A stretch of DNA of 64,000 nucleotides from positions 15,390,065 through 15,454,064 of the forward strand of contig CAKAKS010000022.1 of the NCBI GenBank assembly GCA_916700875.1. Reading direction: 5' to 3'. The position numbers and the translations under genes were made by a program. A model generated the notes under the pieces. It saw nothing but the letters and a program-made list of their open reading frames with translations, made no database searches and had not been told where the DNA came from. Positions 1 to 11,435 of this stretch are shown here, piece after piece; the first letter of the stretch is position 1, and each line of letters begins with the position of its first letter. Source of the stretch: Sebastes aleutianus. Taxonomy: Eukaryota; Chordata; Actinopteri; Perciformes; Sebastidae.

Positions 1-156
1 GACGCGATACTCGGAGGCTGGATGCTGTGACGTCGAAACGGTGAAGCAAGTCCTGCAGAGCAGATGTGCCGCTTGCCACTTTTGAGCAACTCTTGATGCA
101 CGTCTCCATTTAAAATAATTAATTTGTGCGTGCAAAAGACGCAACATGTAAGGACG

Positions 157-262
157 CTCTGGTAGCTCAACTCTGGTAGAGCGTGTGCCATTAAGTCCTT
201 AACGCAGTGGCCGGAGTTTGAGGCTCTTTGCTGCACATCATCCCCTCTCTCTTTTTTTCTTT
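157..262 (+). mobile_element. Truncated tRNA-derived SINE
   Basis: GGTAGCTCAACTCTGGTAGAGC resembles an A box and GGAGTTTGAGGCTC a decayed B box. They are followed by CTTTGCTGCACATCATCCCC and a CTCT/T-rich run. This layout matches a SINE common in percomorph fishes, whose body continues CTTTGCTGCATGTCATCC after the B box. The LINE-like 3' tail is missing, so the copy is truncated. The internal promoter is probably dead. Confidence 0.75.
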
Positions 263-3070
263 TTGAATTGGATAACCATTAAGCTTAAAATATGGACAGA
301 AACACCCCAGGAAGATGTTTTCAGAGAGTCCGAATTAAAACCAGCTTTGAGAAAGTTACAGATGCTAGTGTGGCAGAAGGTTGCTAGGAGAGGGAGCAGG
401 ACTTGAGCTAATAAAGGGCGCCATGTAAGAAGGAATTTTGATCCACCGCTTCCTACAGTTTCCAGACACACCGGCAGAGGGTTATTGACATGCTCACGCT
501 CATACTCATACTCTACTGTACGGTGTCGATCTGCAGAGCGAATGTGCACAAGTTGTCCGCTTTTGTGGAGATCTGACGCCGCCAGTTAGACGCCGCCGCT
601 GTGTTTATTGCACTTAGTGCGTGCCTGAATATGCATCTAGCTTCCAAACCAGCTGATGATCTGCTCATGATTGTCTCATTACTTCTTTTCACTCCGTCGG
701 CCATGTTGCGTTCAAGGCCTGCAAAAGAAGCAGCTTTGTCTCTCTTCTCTTTGACTCTTCACAGCATTTCACTGATTAATTGAACGGTTAGGTGAGCTTC
801 TCTCCATCTATCTCCTGTGATTATTGTTTCTACAGTACGTCGGTACATTAGTCTGCCAGCTCTTTGCTTATTCGAGTCAAGTGCGACGTTCACACAGCCA
901 GCACACGTACACATATACACATGAATTGAGAATTGAGCTGTGCACAGAGGGTGTTTTTTTGTTTTTTTGTGAGTAAAAACGGCGTTGTGAGTCTTCTGTT
1001 TTCTGAGAAGAGTATTTCATCACTTGGCCTTGAAACGAATGAAGCATGCACATGCTTTCAGTGCTGCATACACACACTGCCACCCACACAAATACGCAGA
1101 ATACACACCACGTGACACACACACACATACACATACACAGTCCCCACGTTGTTCACATCATGTCCCTGGGCTGTAGTGACGGGCAGAGAAATAACTGAAT
1201 CCTGAGAGAAGAACACAGCGATGATCTCTCTCGGTTTACGTATATATCTCTCCTCTCCAACCACTCCTTCTTCTTCTTCTCTCCTTCCTTTCTTCCTCTC
1301 ATTCTCTACAGTCAGCCATTGCATTTATACTGTGCAGTGGCATTGCTCTGCCTTGCCAGAGGGAGAGCTTACCTCATGCATGTCTCAGTAGATTTTTTCC
1401 CCCCCCATCCCTCGATTTATCCCTCTTTGGCCTGTATCTTCCTCTCTTTTTCTCTCTTGCACTCCCACTCTCTCCCCCTCTTTTCTCCATTCAAGCGTGC
1501 TAAATGCTTTACCTCTGTCAACTCTCGAGTCTGAGAGGAGCTCATTATTGTGGAGAAGGAGAGGAATTTGGGATTAGGAGCAACATTCGTGGACTGAGGC
1601 TCTTGTTCAGCTAAAAAGAGCCATCAGAATTACAGCGAGGGATAGACTTACCTGCGTTAGTTTGCGGTATTATTCACTAATCGCCAGGGTTAGGGTTTTT
1701 TTTTTGCTGTGATTTTTAAATGATTACTTCTCAGAAGTGGATGACTCTTTTCCTGGCAATGCGAGATGTCTCTCCATTAACAGTTCCTCTTAAAAGTACA
1801 CTACTTTTGAGGTGCATCTTTTGCTTTTAAAAATATGTTCTTAATAGTTTAGATAAGTGGTTATATGAAAGTGTCTGATCGTCTTTATAGTGATGACTTA
1901 TACACTTTCAATGCAGTCATTTTGACGTTTTGTCTCTGTTTTTTTGTGTACAGATTTTGTACCTCACTTTGTTACTTATCCTTATTTGACACACATCTGT
2001 AAGATGCCATTTTAGCACGAAACACAACTGGAAGAAACAGTTCCAGACTAGCAGAAAGTTGATCAAGTTGTGACACTATAATATTGGCATTTTAAGGTCA
2101 GACTTCAGTGTTTAACTGTGAGAGTTACGTGGTGATGTAAACCAAGTCACACACCTGCTCAACATCCTCAGAAAAGGGGAGTTCATTGTGTAAAATACCT
2201 GCATTCACCCTCTACACAGTAGCTGGGCTGGTTAGCGTGCATGAGAGCAACTGCTGGACCGCGGTGACATTAGACAGCGTAGGAACTCAAAGGCTCCGAT
2301 CACATGATAGCCAAAGGTCACAGAAAGGTCTGTGCCAACTGCTGTCAGCATGAAGAGCAGCTCCTGCTGTACAAACTCACATTCCAGACACCTCAGCAGC
2401 TGTTTTTTTGCTTTTTTAAAAGAGATAATCCTCCGTGTCTTTATTGTTTGATTTTTGTGTCAGTTAGTAATTGGTTATTTTCTGCGGCATCTTTCACTTG
2501 TCAAACAAACAGCGTGACCAGGAGTGTGAAGTCTAAACTAAGTGGCACTCATTTGCACATGCTAATGCTCCAATTCTGCTTTGTTTTATTCAAAACAAAT
2601 CATAATTGTGAATGTCACAGACATTTTGTAGCCCATACCAATACTAACCCAATTCAATACCACGGTAAAAAACAAAAACAAAACAATAAATCCCATGTAC
2701 TTCAACATACACTCCTTTATTATTATTTGCATACTGGTTTTTGTGAATTTATTATTAATCCCTGATGATCCACCTCAAAACTAAATTTTACCAGATTACA
2801 TTATAACACATCATGATAATGTTATAATTTACCTTTGCCCAATACTCATTATAACTGAGAGCTTGAACGCATCATAATGTAACTCAATGCATCCTCTGTT
2901 AACTTTAACATTAGCCGTTAGCTCTGTTATTTAGCCAAGCAGGACTGTGCTGCCCACCTGCTGCTAACAGTTAACGTTAACCAGCTCTCCTCTTGCCGAC
3001 TTCAACAACTTCAACACAGATTTGTTGTTCACAATTTTGCATTATCAGGGACATTTTTGGGATGCCATTA
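263..3070. other. Intron stretch with no recognised gene
   Basis: Only low-complexity material is evident: a short CA run at about 1115-1127 and pyrimidine-rich stretches at about 1260-1310 and 1390-1500. The 153-aa frame at 2304-2765 has no recognisable domain and biased composition, and is treated as chance. Confidence 0.6.
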
Positions 3071-3331
3071 TAGGCTGTATTCACACCAGATGAGGTGGTG
3101 CGGCGAAAACACAAGTCCTCCAATTCATTTTGAATGGAGGTAGTGCATTTGGGCTGCGGCGGAAAAGTAGAAAGAGAATCAACTTTTGGAGAAGTGCAAC
3201 CTGATGTTATGTTCCAGTCACGTAACCGGCGATCCAGAGCTGTACAACCCAGCCATGGGGGGAACAAAAGACGTTCATTTTCGTGCAGTCAGTTGGCCCT
3301 TAAAAGTGACTCTGGTGTGAATGCCACCTTA
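3071..3331. mobile_element. Short TIR element (TTCACACCAGA-type ends)
   Basis: The left end reads AGGCTGTATTCACACCAGA. The reverse complement of the right end reads AAGGTGGCATTCACACCAGA, so the two ends form an imperfect terminal inverted repeat about 260 bp apart. The layout is that of a short non-autonomous DNA element. No clear target-site duplication was found. Similar ends with GTGTGAA/TTCACAC motifs recur near 46.8 and 54.2 kb. Confidence 0.55.
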
Positions 3332-3668
3332 GTCCCGAGCCCTGATCCCCGGTACCAATGGTACTGTAGAAAAATGAGGACCTTCACGTTTTCAGAGTTT
3401 TGGCATCGACTTGATACCAAAGTATTGGTTCTCATGACATCTTTAATTGTGACTCATATCACTTCCTGTGCACGGCAGGGTGTTTCCCAGTAAAGACTGT
3501 AAAAAAGACAGATGTTGAAAACTTTATAGCAGCAAATGCAATCGTTTTCAAGACTGGCTGGATGTGCAGATTGAATCATTGTTGTGTGTGTGGTATCAAT
3601 GAGATGATGGCGAGACTGTCATTTTCATGAAAAAAATAATACGTCTTCAAATGCTGGCAGGAGGAGTA

Positions 3669-3690
3669 GGGGGGAGGGGGGGGGGGGGGG
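3669..3690 (+). repeat. Poly-G tract
   Basis: A run of 22 bases that is all G except one A, including 15 uninterrupted Gs at 3676-3690. It could form a G-quadruplex in DNA or nascent RNA. Such runs are prone to sequencing and assembly error. Confidence 0.9.
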
Positions 3691-5092
3691 TAACTTCAAT
3701 CAGCCGGTGTCGCGTTTGAAATGGAAACCTGCAGGCTCTCGGGGGCTGGATGGCACTCGGTTATCTCTGTGGTAGAGAAAAATATGTTGATGGGGTCAAA
3801 GTGTCCATTAATGTGCTGTTTCGTCCTCGTCTAACCTTTGAAATTTGGGTATAAACTTGTAGCGTAAAGTGGACAGACTACATTTATCGCAGATAGAATT
3901 GGCCGATAAACTCTACATACATTGGCCTCTTTGATTCAGTGTATTTTTAGTGTCCAAAGGTCTGTTAATTCAAAAGCTTTTCAAAAGAAAGTTCTGGCAC
4001 AAACATCCATCACTTCTTTCTCTTTGGTTGTGAAATATTCAAGTAAAGTGACGACACTCCATTAGCCTCCGAAAGCCTTCTGGCCTGACCTTCTAATGGA
4101 GTCTAACTAGGAACCGAACCTCCAGCCATGCATGGGGGATTAATCTGAGTCCTCCATCCAAACCTCAGGGTGCCACCCAGCCTCATTGACAGAGCACAGA
4201 CTCTACTTCCTACCCATAAATCTCTCTGTCTGGCCTCTTCTTCTCAGTCTGACTCTCTTCATTCCCATCTGTTTTATATGGGCGCTGCAAAACATGCACA
4301 CACAGAAATACCCACACATATCCATACACAGCTGCAGAGCTGTCAGGTCTAACCTTGACTCGCACAGAGAATGAATTGTAATGCAAAGGGGAGGGCGGGG
4401 GGGGGGCACAAACAGGATGTCAGAGAGCTGCTGCTCGTCTCTGCCCGACCTACCTCTTTCTTCCCTGTGGAGTCCGAACTCAGCACAATCTCTCTGTTAC
4501 AGGCATTTATTCTCCCCCCTCTCACTAGACCACAATAGTTACCTTTCCTTTTTCTCTCTCCTCTCACCAAACACATCCCAGGAGTTTGAAAGCGAAAAGA
4601 CAGTTTTGGGGGATATTAGCATTTCGGTCGAATCAGATCATATATCAGCAGTGGCTCTTGTGTTGCATGCTAACACAGGTAGTAGGTCATCTGAATAACA
4701 TGAGATGTGAAGCCGCACCGGCTGCCGAGCTAAATGAAATGTCATCTTAAATATTATGCAGCCTTAAGTATGTAAGTTTTATGTAGGAGATGGATAGATA
4801 TGTAAATGATACTACGTACGAGAAGCTGGTGCTTCTTCACCTGTTTAAGTGGTGGGTGATGGGAGATTGTGGATGAATTTGTGGTTGCTCACCTGAAATA
4901 CTCGGACTCTGCAGGCAATGTATTGTAGTTAAAGGTTCTCAATAGGGAAATCAGTGCATTTCTATTGCCTCTACATGGCTCTCAACACGGCAATTTGCAA
5001 TAGAGGCCAATTTGGTTTAAGAATCAGTCTCCATCTAGCAAGTCTCTGCCCAGCTTTGGGCCATAATATGCCCATAAAATCCGTCCAAATAA
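3691..5092. other. Intron stretch with no recognised gene
   Basis: Unique-looking intronic DNA with CT-rich patches at about 4200-4270 and 4440-4600 and a short G run near 4390-4406. The frames at 4170-4698 and on the opposite strand overlap these patches and show no domain. Confidence 0.55.
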
Positions 5093-5100
5093 GTCTAAAC

Positions 5101-5461
5101 TACAGTGACCAGATGTCCCTGTTTGTCTCGGTTTGTCCGGGATTGTCCTGATTTCATGCTGGGTGTCCAGAGTCTTGACAAATATCTGTAAAACACTAAA
5201 AATGTCCCGGTTTTCAACAATCACTACCAAATTGTCCCGGTTTTTCACTGCAATTAAAATAATAATAATAAGATTTATTATTTAATACTTGTTTCCAGCA
5301 CTTACATAGACGTTTATCATGTTTTGTCCCACTCATTATTACCTAACCCAATATAAAACACAATGTTTTACATGTGCTAACATACTAAGTGCTGAAATAA
5401 TTGTCCCCCATCCTGATGAGACTATGGTGCGGTTTTAGGGTTGGAAAATATGGTCACGCTA
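5101..5461. mobile_element. hAT-like non-autonomous element with perfect 8-bp TSD
   Basis: The element is flanked by an exact 8-bp direct repeat GTCTAAAC (5093-5100 and 5462-5469). Its ends are inverted repeats: TACAGTGACCAGATGTCC on the left and TAGCGTGACCATATTTTCC as the reverse complement of the right. The interior carries repeated GTCCCGGTTTT motifs and no transposase frame. Eight-base duplications and TA-starting ends are typical of the hAT superfamily, so it is classed as a hAT-type MITE. Confidence 0.82.
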
Positions 5462-5469
5462 GTCTAAAC

Positions 5470-7040
5470 CATGCACCGATGTTTGCACGTAATTCATCAC
5501 AAGTCTGGCAACCAGGTGTGCCGGACGTTGTTTGCTGTTGAGAAAAGCTATTTTGGCTTCCTGGGAAAGTTGAAGTGATGGTATGAAACCTAGCATTACT
5601 CAGATTGGTGGTGTTGGAATGGACTGAACGATTGAAGTAGGCAACACATGCATGACTATAGAGCCTATATAGACTATTCCTTAACATGTTTATTCCTTAC
5701 ATATTGCTCTGACAGGTTTCCCTCTATGGTATTATGTTCAGGTGAAGACATTGAGCTAAATCAAGAACAACAAACATGCTCCCCTCGTGATGTTTCCTGG
5801 GCCAAACGCCATCACATCGGAACCATCGGGGCGTACTGTTTGTCATTTTCAGGGTCCACGACCTGGAAATATTTGCAAAGCTATATAGAGCAGAGCAGAG
5901 GGGCCTTCAGCAGGCGGCGAGCCTGCGGTAAACTCCCCAGTCGTGATAGATGTGAGCGTTCCAGATAGCGAAGTGATCGATGGGAGTATTGTTGGGAGGG
6001 GCGTTCGGAGTTGCTGTTATTGTGTTTCGGAAAGCTAAGGGGAGATGGGGTGTGTGTGTGGGGGGGAGTGCTTGACGGGTTTATTGAGAAGCGTGATCTA
6101 GTGCACCGCCCCGGGACTCTTAGATGTAGTTAGAGAGGGCAGGAAAAGAAAGAAGGATGGAGTCAAAATAAAAAAAGGGGGGGGGACGAGTTGGAAGTAG
6201 AGGAAGTGTGCACCAGAGGAGAGTAAGAGAGCGAGGAAATAGAGGCAGGAAGTGAGGATGGTGCAGAGGTGGGAATAAATGTGTAGGTTATCTGTTGATG
6301 TTTATCTGCTGTGTCCTGAGGGCTTGTGCAGTCATAACAGTGATCTAATCTGCACCTCTGGAGAGCGCACACACACACACACACAGTCGCTCTCAGTGCC
6401 CATGCCACCAATCATCCATTTAAACCGTCATCTAGCTGCCCTTCATCCAATCCATCCATTCAGCCCACATTTCCACTTTTTAATTTATCCTCCCCTTTAT
6501 ACCGCAGAATTCCCTCCATCCTTCAGTCCGTGCTTCCGCTCCTACATCCTGCTGAAATCCAATTGGCCTCATCTCTCTCTCCTCTGCCCCCCCCACCCCC
6601 CACCCCGCCCCCCCCCCCCCCAGCCCATTTACCTTCTGCTGCCGTAGGGTTCAATGGACGTTTAAAAGGCAGGAACCGATGCCAAGTATTTCAGATTGAA
6701 GTTGCTGACTGCTGGTATTTTGTGCTGATATTCAATATCTTTCAAATTGGCCAATTTCATGGCAAAAAAATATTTCTAATAGTCAAAAGATTGTGCAGTG
6801 CCCAGCAGGTGATACGGTGGGAGTTTGGGGTTCGACATGTAATGTTGTCAGTGTTGTCTTTTTTTTATTCTACCACTACGGGGCGCCAACGTTAGAAAGT
6901 TTCATAATGAAGCGAAAATATTTTTGCAATTCTCTTAAGAAAATCCTGTGATTCAGGTGCAACGCTCGCTGATGGAAGCGTCCTGAACGGCGCTCCAACC
7001 CCCGCCACCTTAAACAAAGTCCAACCAAAAGTAAGATGGT
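5470..7040. other. Intron stretch with simple repeats, no recognised gene
   Basis: It contains a G9 run (6177-6185), a CA tract (about 6367-6384) and a long C-rich tract (about 6587-6621, C with a few A and G). The 106-aa frame at 5648 and the proline-rich frames at 6279-6647 and 6530-6895 arise from these tracts and show no domain. Confidence 0.6.
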
Positions 7041-7049
7041 TTGAAGCCA

Positions 7050-7342
7050 CTGGCACTGGCTGGCCCTCGTGGGGCACATTTGCTCTGTGGCGGTGCGGCG
7101 CGACCGGCTCTAGGTCGACTTGAAAAGGCCGGGGTGAAGGTGGCTCACGGGTTTCGGCCGTGAGCTTTACAGCACATCCGCCCGGACCTTGCCACTTCCA
7201 AGGGGCCTTGAACTTAGTACTCGCTACTCCCTCTCTTCCTGCGGGCAGGGGGCTACTCCAGGCACGACTGTCAACTGGGGCGGACTGTCCTTAGTGCGTC
7301 AGGGGGTCTGCGGCGATGTCGGCAACCCACCCGACCCGTATC
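7050..7342 (+). pseudogene. 28S rRNA D2-derived fragment (head of a composite repeat)
   Basis: The run GCACATTT...GGCGGTGCGGCGCGACCGGCTC aligns by eye to the 28S rRNA D2 expansion segment. Further on, AAGGTGGCTC, GTGAGCTTTACAGC, GGGGCGGACTGTCC and GGCAACCCACCCGACCCG follow in 28S order. It ends where 28S would continue into GTCTTGAAACACGG; here it switches to non-ribosomal sequence (TATCGTTTACC). It cannot be a functional rRNA gene, because only part of D2 is present and there is no flanking rDNA. The same junction and tail recur on the opposite strand near 47 kb, so this is better read as a copy of a dispersed rRNA-headed element than as a one-off insertion. The left boundary is approximate. 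Confidence 0.82.
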
Positions 7343-7400
7343 GTTTACCACGCTTTGTGGGTGTGACTGTTTTTGCCGTGTCATCACCATTCATATCTAT
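7343..7400 (+). repeat. Non-ribosomal tail of the 28S-headed composite repeat (interrupted)
   Basis: TATCGTTTACC, GCTTTGTGGGTGTGAC and GTCATCACCATTCATATC closely match, in order, the reverse complement of 47005-47070. The tail is cut at 7400 by a hAT insertion. It resumes after 7714 with the duplicated ATATCTAT and then ACAACCTATGAGTTTATT, which resembles the other copy's continuation. The origin of the tail is unknown to me. Confidence 0.75.
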
Positions 7401-7714
7401 TAGGGCTGTCCCGAAAGCCATTTTTTTGGACTTCGAAGCTTCGGCGAGAAATATTCGAAGGTATCTGGACACTGCCACACTACTGTACACACCTGCACCT
7501 CTATAAATAACAAGCAGCGATATCCACCTGAGAATAACTAGTAATAATTGAATAATGTTGTGGGATTATTCCATATATCATGGGCTATTTGGGGATTTAT
7601 ACATTATTATTACATATTTATATATATGTTTAAAAAACAAAGCATTCGAATACTGATTTACAGGTCGATTACCATGACAACGGTCGAAGCTTCGAAGCAT
7701 TTGGGTCAGCCCTA
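7401..7714. mobile_element. hAT-like MITE with perfect 8-bp TSD, inserted in the 28S-headed repeat
   Basis: The ends are TAGGGCTGTCCCGAA on the left and TAGGGCTGACCCAAA as the reverse complement of the right. They are flanked by the exact 8-bp duplication ATATCTAT (7393-7400, 7715-7722). GCTTCGAAGC-like palindromic motifs lie inside both ends. The 314-bp body has no transposase frame. The perfect duplication implies a fairly recent insertion compared with the other hAT copies here. Confidence 0.88.
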
Positions 7715-7722
7715 ATATCTAT

Positions 7723-10077
7723 ACAACCTATGAGTTTATTAAATTGTTTACCAGAGCACAAAGTTCTTCATAGAGAGTAGCCTCTTAGCGTTGCTCTCAA
7801 AGTGCACCAGATTGATGCATTCAACTTTGAAAATGTCCAAAATTCATGCCTCCGTAGAATTGTGTTGTTGCATGTGTGGAAAAATACACTTAAAGAAGGT
7901 TTTCAACCTTTTCACAGGATAAAAATGAATAGATGGAAATTTTCGGGAAAAAGTCATCCTCTCAGGCATGAACGCCACCGCCACCACCACCGCCACCACT
8001 CTGCCACTTTGTGATTTTTAATAAAACGCCTCTCTTAGCTTGTTATAAGTGGATTGATATATGTGTCCACTGAAGCCTCCCCTCCACTGTGTTAGAAGCC
8101 GCTTTAAAGGCCTGCATGCCTCGCGTGTTCACTGTCATGTGAGTCGGTATCGTACTGTATATGGACACATGTATGTACCCTATGTGCCTGGTGTATGTCA
8201 CATGGCAGGTGATACTGGAGGGGGGTGAGTGGTGGTAAAGTGTGTGGGTGGATGTAATTAGACCGTCCCTGCTGCCTGGGGGGATTGTGTGGGAGTGTGG
8301 GGCACAAAGAGCATTTAAAAGTGTGTGTTTTTTTTTTATTAGCCACTCTCCTGCCTTGCATTCAACCTCGGGGAGATTATAGAGCGTTTCCCACGTTTAA
8401 ATGAAGGTTTGAGTAAACAGGCAGCCATAGTAGATCAGTGGAGCATGCAGAAACCAATACCGTCCCCTCTATTTACCTCATGTATTCAGAAGTAGCATGG
8501 CTAAACTGCACTGGAGGATTGAGTTCAGCAATTTGTGATTTCTCTTTTGTGAAAGCGGTCATATACTCAGTGTGTTTGTGCAGTTCGGTGCCCTCGGTTG
8601 AATCGGCATCGGTGGCCATATCAGCTGTTTTCTGCACAATGTGGCGTTTGACAGAGGTCGGAGCGTCTCATGTGGCGATAATGGTTCGCTAAAAACCGAC
8701 GTCAGCTTCCCGCTCCCCCCCCCCGAACAGCCCCTTTTGAAAGACGTGTGATTCTCCTCCTTCAAACGCCGGCGCTCAGGCGAGGGCACTGTAATTTGCC
8801 ACTGAGAAGCCGAAACATGAGGTGTCTTTTGAGCCATTGATTCCTGTTGGCCTGAGCCTTTTTTCAGCGGCGAGAAGGGAACAAGAGGATGGGAAAAAAA
8901 AACACGAGGGCGAAGCCTGCTCCTGGAGATGAAACACAAACATCTGCTGCATTTTTAGATGTTGTAACGCTTGTGTGTGCATGGATGTGTAGCGTAGCTG
9001 CTCATCCATGCATGCATGTACGCCCAGCAGTGCTCTTCTATATTCTGTAATAACGCGCCGCGAGGCAGGGGGAGAGGAGAATGGCCTCCCGACCCCTGTA
9101 GAAAGTGACGGAGGGAGGGCGGGAGGATGCTGGGGCCTAACGTGGCTTCATTCCTCCGAGCCGCCGCTGATCAAACGGGTTTGATGGCTTTGGCAGAGGG
9201 AAAAACCGAAGGCACCACTGGAAAGACATTAACACAAGCGGGGAAAGAACCTTAAAGGAGCGGAGCGGCAATCTCCACTGTTTGGCTCATTTCCCTCAGC
9301 AGTCAGCACAGATCTATTTTACAATGTCCCAGACCATTTCCCGCTCGGGATGCTCAGCCCGTGTGATCTCCCTGCGTGTTTGGATGCGTGTGTGATCAAG
9401 GCCCCCCTTAAGTCAGCCTAATTTGTATAATTGAAAACAGTCATCTGATGTGTAGTTCAAAGGTAGACAGCGGCAGCACTAAGATGTCACCCAGCGATGC
9501 ATGAATTAGCACCTTCGCTAGCAGCCCCAAAGTGCCAAGGCGGCGAGGCTATGAACCACTTCAAATGTTTTATTTAGCTGCTCAAATATAGATGATTGCA
9601 AGAAATTTTTTTTGTATTTGGCTGCTTCTAAAATGAGCTGTTGGGTGGTGATTTTTACTTTCTAGGTTAAATTAATGCTCAGAAAGTTCTGTGACTCTTA
9701 ACCTTAAGGGACCCTTAAAAAATGTATTGGAGAGAATAAAAAAATCCAGCTAGGAGCAGCACAGTTTTATTTGTCTCTTGACATTTTAAAGGTATATTTT
9801 GGAGGTACAGTTTTCATCCGACCACAGCAAAAAAAAATCTCAAATATCTCACTTTGAAACAAAAGTCTTATTTTTTTTTTTTTCCTCTGCCAGGCACAAT
9901 GATTTAAACTCAACTCATCCAGCGACTTGCTCCCAGTTATCGAAGCTGCTGCCTGATAAGAGCGCCCAACCTATTTTTCAGCTAAACCCAGAGACATCAT
10001 TTTTGTTTTCACATATTATTGCTGCAGTTTGATGGAGTAATCTGTCATGTGGGATTGCTGATAGGGAGGCAGCAACA
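7723..10077. other. Intron stretch with no recognised gene
   Basis: Mostly unique sequence. A short CCACCG-type trinucleotide patch lies at about 7976-8000 and a GC-rich, CpG-containing block at about 9045-9180. The 126-aa minus-strand frame at 8559-8939 has no recognisable domain. A poly-T run is present near 9869-9883. Confidence 0.55.
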
Positions 10078-10226
10078 CTGTGGTCCTCTAGCTGAGTGAT
10101 TGAGCAAAGGGGCTAAACGTTGCCGCGGTGGAGGGTTTGATTCCCCCTCCTGGGCCACCAGGCTGAGAATGTCTGAACCTGCTGTAGTTTAAGGCTCTGC
10201 ATAAACGTTTCTACTAAAACAGAAGG
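10078..10226 (+). mobile_element. tRNA-derived SINE with teleost SINE2-like 3' end
   Basis: TAGCTGAGTGATTGAGCA fits an RNA polymerase III A box, and GGTTTGATTCC about 45 bp later fits a B box (consensus GGTTCGANTCC). The 3' part, GGCTCTGCATAAACGTTTCTACTAAAA, is a diverged form of the GGATAAAAGCGTCTGCTAAATG tail shared by many fish SINEs. Order and spacing match a tRNA-head SINE. The copy is diverged and likely inactive. Confidence 0.78.
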
Positions 10227-10299
10227 TGATAATAACAGATCATTTTCCAAATATTGTGATCATTCTCATCATTTAAACTTGCAGTGCTCGATTGCTTGG

Positions 10300-10470
10300 C
10301 CTCTGGCGTTGACGCTTGCAGCTTTCTCAAGAACCGCTCATCCAAATAACTTCACACTCGATGTTGCACGTCCTTGGGTCTTCGGCAATACACCCACCAA
10401 ATGTGACATCAACATAATGAACGGTTGTAAAGAAACTCAAAGGACACACGGACAGAGACTCCTTCCATTT
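10300..10470. repeat. Dispersed repeat copy (CACGTCCTTGGGTC family)
   Basis: It shares an ordered set of diverged modules with 18360-18490: CACGTCCTTGGGTC / CACATCCTTGGGTC, then CACCCACCAAATGTGA / CACTCACCAAGCGTGA, then GGACACACGGACAGA / GGACACACACATACAGA. This indicates one interspersed family with two copies in the window. I cannot name it. Confidence 0.5.
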
Positions 10471-11235
10471 TAGTTAGATTTTGATCATTTGAGGACCACA
10501 ATTATTCAGTTTCTTACATCTTTTATTAAAGTGGAACATTCATGGTTCATATCGATCTATCAAGTGCTGCAGGAATGAGTCCTAAAACCCGTAAATGACG
10601 CCCAAAAACCAAGATGAAGACGGCCAAAATGCCGAATTCGAGGCTTCAAAATCGTAGTCCACAATCCAATAGGTGACGTCATGTTGACTATGTCCACTTC
10701 TTATATACAGTCTATGCTTAAGGCCCTTGTGACTTCGTATTGTGCTGTCCAAACAAACACATTTTCAATCAAATTAGCCAAAACCATTCAACCACCAGTG
10801 AGAATGAAGCTTTCAGGGACTGTTGGAGATTTTGCTATCCTTGGGCAGTTTGTTGGTAATCCAGCCTTGGTTACCATTGGCAATGAGTGAAACACGTTAT
10901 TCGTGCCAGTGACGATAAAGGATCCTTGATTATGTTGATTTTCATGAGCTGAGTGCGCAGTTTCAATCTCAAACATTTTGCAAAAAATCATTTCCTGAAA
11001 AACAAAAAACAGCCGTGCAATTACACACAATTACACGTGCAATATGTGTTTAAATGATAATGATCCGGTAACGGTAGTGTCTGTTATTACAACAAAAGAA
11101 ATCAGTCCAAAGAGGTTTGGAACTGAGTTTATCAAGTAACCATTACAGACAGATTACACATGAATCACCATCTGGGGGATTTATAAACCATAAATCCAAG
11201 GCTATTTGAAAAATGGCCAAGCCTTTGTATATATA

Positions 11236-11237
<2 letters not shown>

Positions 11238-11276
<39 letters not shown>

Positions 11277-11282
11277 TGTGTG
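11238..11282 (+). repeat. (GT)n microsatellite
   Basis: About 17 uninterrupted GT units, then a slightly interrupted TTGTGTGTG end. In the celf2 sense transcript this is a GU-rich tract, the type of ligand CELF proteins bind. It pairs in inverted orientation with the CA tract at 11436-11470. Confidence 0.95.
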
Positions 11283-11435
11283 AGTGCACGGCCTCTGGGC
11301 ACATTGTGATGCCGTTTTGGACGGCTGCCCTCATTCTGATGTCCCTATCGACTCCCTGGCCTACATGGCCAAGTACAGGCCTGTTTTCCACTGCAGGTCG
11401 ATACAGACGCAGTGCTGAGGGGACAGCCCGAGGCT

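Noticed and set aside
157..262. Functional tRNA gene
   Set aside because: The A and B boxes are diverged and followed by SINE body sequence rather than a closed acceptor stem and T-run terminator.
2304..2765. 153-aa plus-strand frame
   Set aside because: Biased composition, no motif or splice-consistent boundaries recognised; a chance frame is most likely.
7050..7342. Genuine rRNA gene
   Set aside because: Only part of the 28S D2 region is present, with deletions and no flanking 28S, 5.8S or spacer.
7189..7506. 105-aa frame crossing the 28S-derived segment and a hAT end
   Set aside because: The DNA is rRNA- and transposon-derived, so the frame is a by-product.
11300..11430. Possible small coding exon between the GT and CA tracts (both strands open)
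   Set aside because: Neither translation resembles a known domain, and no convincing acceptor/donor pair frames it. Left as an unexplained core.
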